Source of the DNA: an uncultured Lachnospiraceae bacterium
Lineage (GTDB): Bacteria; Bacillota; Clostridia; Lachnospirales; Lachnospiraceae
DNA length: 8,577 nucleotides
Reading direction: 5' to 3'
Assembly (NCBI GenBank): GCA_947175775.1
Contig: CAMWNY010000092.1
Location: forward strand, 1-8,577
Below, piece by piece: positions 1 to 5,833 of the stretch (positions are counted from its first letter, which is position 1; each line of letters opens with the position of its first letter). The notes under the pieces are model-generated. The model ran no database searches, was not told where the DNA came from, and saw only the letters and a list, made by a program, of their open reading frames with translations. A program made the position numbers and the translations under genes.

Positions 1-1622
1 CTGACCGCGAGTATGTACAGCAGGCCATGCAGGGCAATGTCTATGTGTCGGAGCCGCTCATCAGTAAAATTACCGGAGAACTGTCGATTATGGTTGCCGC
101 GCCTCTTTACGAAGACGGAACTTATGGCGCATCCATTGCCGGCGTCGTTTATTTTGTTCCGCACGAGACCTTTTTGAATGATATTGTTTCTGCTATTCAG
201 ATTGGTGAAAACAGCAGGGCATACATGATCAATAAGTCCGGAGATACCATTGCGGACATTACCCTTGACACAATTACCGTACAGAATATAGAAACGGAAG
301 CACAAAGCGATCCGTCGCTGATCGAACTTGCCGCAATCCATGCAAACATGCGGGAAGGAAAGAACGGATTTGGAGAATATGAAAGCGACGGGCACAAAAT
401 GTTCGCAGCTTATGCACCCGTAGCGGATACCGACGGCTGGAGCATTGCCGTTACTGCGCCGCAGCTCAACTATCTTGCTTCAACCCGCGACGCGATGGTC
501 ATCAATATCGCGGTAATTATAATTGCCATACTGGTTTCAAGCGTTATCGCCCTTGTGCTGGCAAACAGTATCAGTAAGCCGATGAAAGCCTGTGCAAAGC
601 GGATGAAGCTGCTTGTGGAAGGCGATTTGGATACACCGATGCCAAAGATTAACAGCAAGGACGAAACCGGAATGCTTGCTAATTCCACAGCCTCACTGGT
701 GGAAGGCTTGAGCACCGTTATCAACGACATTGGTTATCTGCTGAATGAACTTGCAAATAAAAACTTAAATGTCCACACAGAGCATGAGGACGTATATGTC
801 GGCAGCTTCCGCAATATCCTGATGTCCATGCGGAATATGAAAATTGCGTTGAGCGATGCCATACGTCAGGTGAATTATTCTGCTGAGCAGGTATCTGCGG
901 CGAGCAACCAGTTGTCCGCAAGCGCCCAAACGCTCAGTCAGGGAACGACCGAACAGGCAAGCGCCGTAGAAGAACTTGCTGCTCAAGTAGGCGAAATCTC
1001 CGAACAGGCGAAACATACTGCAAGCGGTGCACTCGACGTGCGCAGACAGACACATGACGCGGGCGAGGAGGTTGCCCTTTGCAATCAAAAAATGCAGACG
1101 CTTATGGGAGCCATGCATGAAATTCAGACACGCTCTGATGAAATTGAAAAAATTCTTAAAACAATTGATGACATTGCGTTCCAAACAAATATACTGGCAT
1201 TAAATGCCGCAGTGGAAGCCGCAAGGGCTGGCGAGGCAGGCAAGGGCTTTGCCGTTGTCGCGGAAGAGGTCCGCAATTTGGCTGCAAAATCCGCACAGGC
1301 AGCGCAAAATACGTCGCAGCTGATTGAACACTCTACCACTGCAGTACATACCGGCACGGACATTGCAAAGGACACAGCGGATATTCTGCTCAATGTCGTG
1401 GACAGCATTCAGTCCGTAGTCGACTCCATTGACAAGATTGCCACTGTTTCCAACGAGCAGTCAGATGCCGTATGGCAGATATCCGAAGGAATCAACCAGG
1501 TATCGACGGTCGTACAAAGCAACAGTGCTACCGCACAGGAAGGCGCGGCTGCAAGCGAACAGCTTTCCGCAGAGGCAACCGTTTTAAAACAGCTTGTCAA
1601 TCAGTTCTCACTTTCTTCGTAA
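1..1622 (+). CDS. Methyl-accepting chemotaxis protein, 3' part (5' end outside window)
   Basis: This is a transmembrane chemoreceptor that senses an extracellular ligand and controls the CheA/CheW kinase complex. The reading frame is open from base 3 (DREYVQQA before the Met at 27), so the Met at 27 is internal and the gene starts upstream. Numbering from that Met, residues 1-150 look like the distal part of a dCache-type sensor (EGKNGFGEYESDG, then FAAYAPV). A hydrophobic helix follows at about 157-180, a HAMP domain at about 181-235, then a long coiled-coil signalling domain. The conserved hairpin tip lies at about 378-420 (DDIAFQTNILALNAAVEAAR and GKGFAVVAEEVRNLAAKSA). There is no C-terminal NWETF-like pentapeptide. 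The ligand cannot be told from the sequence. The gene converges on the CRISPR locus and is probably unrelated to it. Confidence 0.95.
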   Translation, partial: DREYVQQAMQGNVYVSEPLISKITGELSIMVAAPLYEDGTYGASIAGVVYFVPHETFLNDIVSAIQIGENSRAYMINKSGDTIADITLDTITVQNIETEAQSDPSLIELAAIHANMREGKNGFGEYESDGHKMFAAYAPVADTDGWSIAVTAPQLNYLASTRDAMVINIAVIIIAILVSSVIALVLANSISKPMKACAKRMKLLVEGDLDTPMPKINSKDETGMLANSTASLVEGLSTVINDIGYLLNELANKNLNVHTEHEDVYVGSFRNILMSMRNMKIALSDAIRQVNYSAEQVSAASNQLSASAQTLSQGTTEQASAVEELAAQVGEISEQAKHTASGALDVRRQTHDAGEEVALCNQKMQTLMGAMHEIQTRSDEIEKILKTIDDIAFQTNILALNAAVEAARAGEAGKGFAVVAEEVRNLAAKSAQAAQNTSQLIEHSTTAVHTGTDIAKDTADILLNVVDSIQSVVDSIDKIATVSNEQSDAVWQISEGINQVSTVVQSNSATAQEGAAASEQLSAEATVLKQLVNQFSLSS

Positions 1623-1654
1623 GTTTCAGGGGCAGTCGGGAAATAGACAAATCT

Positions 1655-1693
1655 AAAAAGGGGAAATCGTCTTTTCCCGATTTCCCCTTTTTT
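1655..1693. terminator. Bidirectional rho-independent terminator
   Basis: A perfect 15-bp inverted repeat is present: AAAAAGGGGAAATCG at 1655-1669 and its complement at 1678-1692, with an 8-base loop. Read on the plus strand it ends in a T run, and read on the minus strand it also ends in a T run. It lies between the stop of the chemotaxis gene (1622) and the stop of csm6 (1717), so it can serve both converging transcripts. Confidence 0.88.
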
Positions 1694-1716
1694 ACTTTCA
1701 CAAGTGCCAAACTTGC

Positions 1717-3039
1717 TTATCTCAGATATAATATAATCTGTTCATTTATCTTATCATATGACAGCCAGTCATCTTTTTTGGCATTGATTCCCGCCTTCCC
1801 AACTAAATACTTAATCCGTTCAAAAATCTCCTTTGCATTTTTCCCAATCCTGTTCTGAAACCATTCATCTGTAACGGACACAATCTCATGCGCGGCAACA
1901 TTTCGCACTTTTCCTTCAATTTCCGTTATCTCATTTACTTTTTGTATCAAATCCGCATCATTACATTTGTTCGTTATTAGCTTTACAATCTGATTAGAAT
2001 AAACAGGGCCAAACCGAAAACCGCCTTTGTATTCATTGTCTAAAATTCCTAACAAACCCGCATTTTTCAATTTTCCCTCATCCCATTTCAAAACTGCGTC
2101 TTTACCATTCACCGTACAACAGTCCTTTAACAAAATTCCACACTTATTTTTTAATATATCCTCCAGCAAATCCACTATCAGAGGAGTTATGCCGCGAATA
2201 AAATCCGCATATTCCTGCTTCATTATTTTCATCTGCAAGACAAGCGCATACTCAAATATCTTTTGCTTGTTCCCTTCTTTTATGGGATAGATATCGTACG
2301 TTGTTCCTGTTAAAAGTTTACTGATTTCCCGACGGTCCAGCTTAACCCTTGCTTCCATAACCTGCAGCAGCAGATAAGCCTCCTGCGGCAGTTCTTCCTT
2401 CATTTCCGATGCAACCGTACAAGCCGCCGCATAATCATATGCCAATACATGTTTCTTTATGATTTCAGTCTTAATCATTTTAACCAAATTCAGGCTTTTG
2501 ACTTCCACGCAGCGATTGGGCGCGTCGCTTGAATTGTCCTCATTCAATTCCCAGACCAGCTCATTGTCATATTCATTTCTGTCCTCATACTCCGCATTCA
2601 TTTTCTTTTGCGGTGTAGAGACCTGTATCGGTTTAAAGCGGTATTCCGCAAATGTCGCCATAACCAATAATGCGCTTTTCATTGCAGGCGTACCCGATGC
2701 CATATTTAATAACAGTTCATCCTCTGTTTCCATTGTATTTTCTATTTTGATAATTTCGTCACTGAAATCCTGATAAAAAACGTCATACTGTTGGACATCA
2801 ACCAATGCGTCCCTTTCTATAATATGTATCTCAAACGTATGCCCCAAATGATTTCCCAGTCTTTTTACCGCATCTAAATACCGATTGTCCTTTTTATGAT
2901 ACTCCATCATCTCATGCGACAAGTACAGATAAACAATATCAGGTCTGTAATGTCTGCAAATATGAAGCATGGAACCATCCCGAAAATATTTAATCGGATC
3001 GGTTCCTCCCACAGGACTAAATAAAATCTTTTTCCCCAT
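1717..3039 (-). CDS. csm6: Csm6, CARF-HEPN ribonuclease of type III-A CRISPR
   Basis: Csm6 is the auxiliary RNase of type III-A systems. It binds cyclic oligoadenylate made by Cas10 and then degrades RNA non-specifically. The N-terminal CARF domain is recognisable: SPVGGTDP at residues 8-15, then DGSMLHICRHYRPD at 21-34, and the family's SGTPAM motif at 115-120. The C-terminal HEPN domain has the catalytic R-X4-H motif, RNVAAH, at 379-384. The length of 440 residues is usual for the family. I start at the ATG at 3037-3039 because AAAGGAG (3046-3052) lies 6 bases upstream. An in-frame ATG 33 bases earlier lacks this support, and homologues begin near this Met. The start lies inside the end of the cas1 remnant (23-base overlap). 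No promoter is obvious just upstream, so it is likely co-transcribed from further up. Confidence 0.95.
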   Translation of the reverse strand: MGKKILFSPVGGTDPIKYFRDGSMLHICRHYRPDIVYLYLSHEMMEYHKKDNRYLDAVKRLGNHLGHTFEIHIIERDALVDVQQYDVFYQDFSDEIIKIENTMETEDELLLNMASGTPAMKSALLVMATFAEYRFKPIQVSTPQKKMNAEYEDRNEYDNELVWELNEDNSSDAPNRCVEVKSLNLVKMIKTEIIKKHVLAYDYAAACTVASEMKEELPQEAYLLLQVMEARVKLDRREISKLLTGTTYDIYPIKEGNKQKIFEYALVLQMKIMKQEYADFIRGITPLIVDLLEDILKNKCGILLKDCCTVNGKDAVLKWDEGKLKNAGLLGILDNEYKGGFRFGPVYSNQIVKLITNKCNDADLIQKVNEITEIEGKVRNVAAHEIVSVTDEWFQNRIGKNAKEIFERIKYLVGKAGINAKKDDWLSYDKINEQIILYLR

Positions 3040-3502
3040 CTGTATCTCCTTTAAATAACAGCGCAATCGCACGCCGAAAACTCACAGCATAATCAATATA
3101 AGACAAGTACCGAACCTCCGTCTGTAATTTCTTTTCCAATTTTGATAAATACAGTTTAATCCCGTTCCTTGTCAGAAAACATCCCGGTTCATCCATATCC
3201 GTCATAAAATCTTCCTTATGGATTTCGTGTCCGTTTATCATGCTCATCGCCGTTGAATCTACAATAACCGTCCGCCATTCCTCCATCATATCACTCGCAA
3301 GCGTCGGATGTTTTTCCTTATCCCTATGCATAAATCCAAAATAAGGATTCAAACCTTTCGTTTCAATTTTGCCATACAGTTCATTCATTAACACAGAATA
3401 TCCCAAACTAATCATGGAATTAAATTCATCTCTTGGCGGGCGCTTACTTCTTCCCTGAAATTGAAAATCCGAATCAATTAGCGCAGATAATCCTTCTAAG
3501 CA
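3017..3502 (-). pseudogene. cas1: Cas1, 5'-truncated remnant
   Basis: Cas1 is the integrase that inserts new spacers. The open frame 3017-3502 encodes only the C-terminal half, about 162 codons against roughly 330 in a full Cas1. It begins at an in-frame TAG (3503-3505), and homology starts almost at once: EGLSALIDSDFQFQGRSKRP, then NSMISLGYSVLMNELYGKI, the GLNPYFGFMH block with the metal-ligand His, and LASDMMEEWR with the acidic ligands. The third catalytic residue, a Glu that lies N-terminal to this part in Cas1 proteins, is lost. The first in-frame ATG (3413-3415) has no ribosome binding site and falls within a conserved helix, so any product would be about 132 residues and inactive. The rest of the frame has no stops or frameshifts, suggesting recent truncation. 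The Uma2-like gene ends about 35 bases upstream and probably marks the event. Confidence 0.9.
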
Positions 3503-3536
3503 CTAGCGATTGATTTTTCGGTTTTATATGCCTGCA

Positions 3537-4073
3537 TTAATCCTCTACTTTTATCGTAAATCCTTCGTATATTCCAACTGCTATGTCCTCGCCAAAATTA
3601 TACTGTTCCACAGAATCCTGTTCAAATGAATATACAGTTACCATTTGTTTCTGCGGATCAACAATCCAATATTCCCTGACTCCCGCTGTCCGATATTGAA
3701 ATAGCTTTGTCATATAATCTCTTGATTTGCTGCTTGGCGAAACAATCTCAATTACCCAATCAGGCGCACCATGACATCCTTTGTCATCCAATTTAGATAA
3801 GTCACAAATAACAGATATATCCGGCTCCAGGTAATTGAAATCATTCTCATTCAAAAACACTGCAAACGGAGCTGCCAAGGCTTCACATTCCCCATTATTC
3901 CTGTCAATATAATTCGCTATTGTCTGATGCAGCTTCCGACTGAGTTTTTGATGATTCCAGCTCGGTGGCGCCATATAATAAATCTGCCCGTCTATCAGTT
4001 CTGCATGTTCACCATCCGGTAATGCATAAATATCTTCAATTGTATAAATTTCTTTCTTCTTTAATGCTTCCAT
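3537..4073 (-). CDS. Uma2 family (DUF820) putative endonuclease
   Basis: This is a 178-residue protein of the Uma2/DUF820 family, which has a PD-(D/E)XK nuclease-like fold; biological roles are largely unknown. Family marks in order are AELIDGQIYYM (residues 24-34), EPDISV with the predicted catalytic Asp at 85, WVIEIVSPSS with the predicted Glu at 109, and GVREYWIVDP (131-140). These residues are intact, so it may be active. I start at the ATG at 4071-4073, which has AGAGGA 7 bases upstream. An in-frame ATG at 4116-4118 has no such site. It has its own likely promoter at 4104-4132. It sits between the distal end of the CRISPR array and the broken cas1, in the place expected for the 5' part of cas1. 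Uma2 is not a standard Csm component and no CARF domain is present, so a passenger gene is the simplest view. A link to the CRISPR system is only a possibility. Confidence 0.88.
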   Translation of the reverse strand: MEALKKKEIYTIEDIYALPDGEHAELIDGQIYYMAPPSWNHQKLSRKLHQTIANYIDRNNGECEALAAPFAVFLNENDFNYLEPDISVICDLSKLDDKGCHGAPDWVIEIVSPSSKSRDYMTKLFQYRTAGVREYWIVDPQKQMVTVYSFEQDSVEQYNFGEDIAVGIYEGFTIKVED

Positions 4074-4103
4074 ACAGTATTCCTCTCTATTATTCTTAAA
4101 TTT

Positions 4104-4132
4104 ATTATAAACATCCATTTAAGAAAAAACAA
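4104..4132 (-). promoter_or_regulatory. Predicted sigma-A-type promoter of the Uma2-like gene
   Basis: On the minus strand a TTGTTT box (4127-4132) and a perfect TATAAT box (4104-4109) are 17 bases apart. They lie about 30 bases upstream of the preferred ATG at 4073. The TATAAT falls between the two possible start codons, which also favours the downstream start. The promoter could also drive the cas1 remnant and csm6 by read-through. Confidence 0.55.
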
Positions 4133-4133
4133 G

Positions 4134-4149
4134 TATCCCTTTTCTAAAT
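4134..4149 (-). repeat. Possible decayed CRISPR repeat end
   Basis: On the plus strand 4140-4149 reads TTTTCTAAAT and matches 9 of 10 bases of the repeat end TTCTCTAAAT. It is separated from the last good repeat by 40 bases, close to a repeat-spacer interval. The rest of the repeat, including the CCCC/GGGG stem, is not recognisable. It may be the remnant of a seventh, leader-distal repeat, or chance. Confidence 0.25.
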
Positions 4150-4166
4150 GATAGTGTGACACTATC
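4150..4166. promoter_or_regulatory. Perfect 17-base palindrome, possible operator
   Basis: GATAGTGT-G-ACACTATC is a perfect inverted repeat of 8 bases on each side of one central base. It lies 18 bases upstream of the predicted -35 box of the Uma2-like gene and 24 bases past the last CRISPR repeat. Its size and symmetry suit a dimeric repressor site. It has no T tract next to it, so it does not look like a standard terminator. The binding protein, if any, is unknown. Confidence 0.45.
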
Positions 4167-4189
4167 TCACGATACGAAACAGCAGCATG

Positions 4190-4577
4190 GTTTCCGTCCC
4201 CTTTCGGGGGTTATATTCTCTAAATTGCTTAGATGTATTTTTTAAAAACTTCATATGGGAGTTTCCGTCCCCTTTCGGGGCTATATTCTCTAAATGAAAC
4301 AACAACAAACCAAACAGGAGGGAATGGATATGTTTTCGTCCCCTTTCGGGGGCTATTTTCTCTAAATCCCGGAACTGGATTTGTCTATACTGGGCGGTAC
4401 AGGTTTCCGTCCCCTTTCGGGGATATATTCTCTAAATTTTTATGACGAATGCAAGAAAGATGGAACTGAAGTTTCCGTCCCCTTTCGGGGGCTATTTTCT
4501 CTAAATGTAAAAATTCCCGAAGTAATAGAAGAAAAAATGAAGTTTCCGTCCCCTTTCGGGGGCTACATTCTCTAAAT
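4190..4577 (-). CRISPR. Type III-A CRISPR array, 6 repeats and 5 spacers
   Basis: Repeats lie at 4190-4225, 4261-4295, 4332-4367, 4403-4437, 4471-4506 and 4542-4577. Four are 36 bases and two (the second and fourth) are 35, having lost one G. Spacers are 35, 36, 35, 33 and 35 bases. On the plus strand each repeat starts GTTTCCGTCC (GTTTTCGTCC in the third) and ends TTCTCTAAAT or TTTTCTAAAT. I infer minus-strand transcription because the minus-strand repeat ends in ACGGAAAC, the known type III-A crRNA 5' tag of S. thermophilus. That is the same direction as the csm genes and puts the leader at 4578-4713. In the crRNA the repeat forms a 4-bp CCCC/GGGG stem closed by a GAAA tetraloop, kept in all six copies. 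No two repeats are identical. The spacer targets cannot be named from the sequence. Confidence 0.97.
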
Positions 4578-4713
4578 CCTCTCCCCCACACTCCGCTATC
4601 TGTGCATGTCACAAATGCGATTTGCGGGGGAAAATGCTTTTTTGCTTAGATTTCATGATTTTCAAACGAAAAAACACCTGCAATGCCTCTATTTTCGCAG
4701 TGCGCGGCAAAAA
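4578..4713 (-). other. CRISPR leader-like region between csm5 and the array
   Basis: This 136-base gap separates the csm5 stop from the first repeat on the transcribed strand. Read in that direction it starts T-rich with short A and T runs and ends in a purine-rich stretch against the repeat. No gene is seen in it. I cannot find a convincing promoter: the best pair (TTGCAG, 17 bases, AATCAT) is weak. The array may therefore be read through from the csm operon as well as, or instead of, from its own start site. Confidence 0.55.
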
Positions 4714-5829
4714 TCAGACAGCTTTTATTGTTTCAACTCTGCATACTCCCATCTGATACAATTTTCCCTGATATCTTGTACACTTAATCGTATGCGGTGA
4801 CGCCCCATATTGTTTATCCCTGTCATGCTTATGCACTCTTGGTACTTTTGTCTTATCAAACACGCGCTGCGTCAGTTCCAATCCCTCCTTTTTTCCATAC
4901 ATCGGGTAAGTAATTGTTTTGGAAACAAATCCGCATCCGCCGCCGCATAATACATCATTTGATTTTGGCACATCCATACCTTTAAAAGCAGAAACAAAAT
5001 TTTCCCGATAACTGTCCATAAAAATCTTAACCGCCTCCATAAGCAATTTCGCGGATAATTTGCAAACACTCGTATCCACCGTCATTGTAAAACAGATCTT
5101 CGTATCAGGCTTAATACACTCCCGCAAAATCGGAAGCGCTTTTTGTGTTCCGTCCGTATGTACGTCAACTTTTTGACAAAGCACAAGATCCTCCGGCAAA
5201 AGAGGTTCGCTATCACTTATTATAAGCCCTTGCAATATATCATTAACAGCATCCTGCGGTCTTTTTTCATTTCTGCCAAGCGTCCTAAATGCAGTGCTCT
5301 CTATGTTCATAATATCTCTTTTCAAATAATTCTGTCTGCCTGTATTCTGATCCGCATTTCTGCTCAAATTCCGTTTCTGATCCTGATATTTCTCCGAATG
5401 CCTTATAATCTCCGCTCCAAGCAACACAGTTCTTAGCATCCCTTTCAATGAGCTTCCCGGAATATACGGCATTCCGTATGCGTCTTTTATACATTCCAAA
5501 ATCTGTAATTTGTTAGCGCCTCTCTCAAGAACCGCATCACCGCAATCCAACTTGTATTTCAGAAAAGGCTCCAAATCCGCCGGTTTAATTCTTTGCTTAT
5601 CAAGCCATTCCGTCAGGCTCATACTCCCGTTCCCAAGCAAATATGCCTCAAACAAAGTATCTGTCTTTCTTTTCCTTAGTTCGGCATATATAAGCTGTAT
5701 ATCGGGAATGCCTACCTGTCTGCGGTTCAAAAACAAATACTCTTTTTTCCCGATTTCTCTTCCGCTCCCGATAAACACAGGTCCGACCGTATGCATGACT
5801 ACCTGATAACTCTTTAAATACTGATTCAT
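4714..5829 (-). CDS. csm5: Csm5, type III-A effector subunit (RAMP, Cas7 family)
   Basis: Csm5 caps the Csm3 filament near the 3' end of the crRNA and is needed for crRNA maturation in studied III-A systems. The protein has 371 residues, usual for the family. Recognisable parts are an N-terminal RRM-like strand followed by GSGREIGKKEY (residues 21-31), the PYIPGSSLKGMLRT block (121-134), and the C-terminal GGGCGFVSKTITYP and SPHTIKCTRYQGKLYQMGVC segments typical of Csm5. The ATG at 5827-5829 follows a GGAGG site with 9 bases between, and the gene starts 4 bases after csm4 stops, so translation is probably coupled. It is the last effector gene before the array. Confidence 0.95.
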   Translation of the reverse strand: MNQYLKSYQVVMHTVGPVFIGSGREIGKKEYLFLNRRQVGIPDIQLIYAELRKRKTDTLFEAYLLGNGSMSLTEWLDKQRIKPADLEPFLKYKLDCGDAVLERGANKLQILECIKDAYGMPYIPGSSLKGMLRTVLLGAEIIRHSEKYQDQKRNLSRNADQNTGRQNYLKRDIMNIESTAFRTLGRNEKRPQDAVNDILQGLIISDSEPLLPEDLVLCQKVDVHTDGTQKALPILRECIKPDTKICFTMTVDTSVCKLSAKLLMEAVKIFMDSYRENFVSAFKGMDVPKSNDVLCGGGCGFVSKTITYPMYGKKEGLELTQRVFDKTKVPRVHKHDRDKQYGASPHTIKCTRYQGKLYQMGVCRVETIKAV

Positions 5830-5833
5830 ACGC

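Noticed and set aside
197..1600. Several minus-strand open frames within the chemotaxis gene
   Set aside because: They are antisense shadows of a strongly conserved receptor gene and show no recognisable domains.
3040..3072. Upstream ATG for csm6, adding 11 residues
   Set aside because: It has no ribosome binding site in place, whereas the ATG at 3037-3039 has AAAGGAG 6 bases upstream and fits the usual N-terminus of Csm6.
3497..3536. Alternative start (GTG) restoring a longer Cas1 near the junction
   Set aside because: The GTG at 3501-3503 is in a different frame that soon meets a stop, and the Cas1 frame itself is closed by TAG at 3503-3505.
4074..4118. Upstream ATG for the Uma2-like gene, adding 15 residues
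   Set aside because: It has no ribosome binding site and lies upstream of the TATAAT box at 4104-4109, so the likely transcript would not include it.
4233..4612. Three open frames on both strands across the array, with proteins containing repeated VSVPFRGLFSLN-like segments
   Set aside because: These are translations of the CRISPR repeats and spacers; the protein repeats follow the 66-72 base array period.
4642..4651. TTGCTTAGAT shared by the leader-like region and the spacer junction at 4225-4234
   Set aside because: Ten bases is too short to claim a self-derived spacer, and the flanks do not match.
4655..4700. Possible array promoter on the minus strand (TTGCAG, 17 bases, AATCAT)
   Set aside because: Only a partial match to both boxes; not strong enough to annotate as a promoter.
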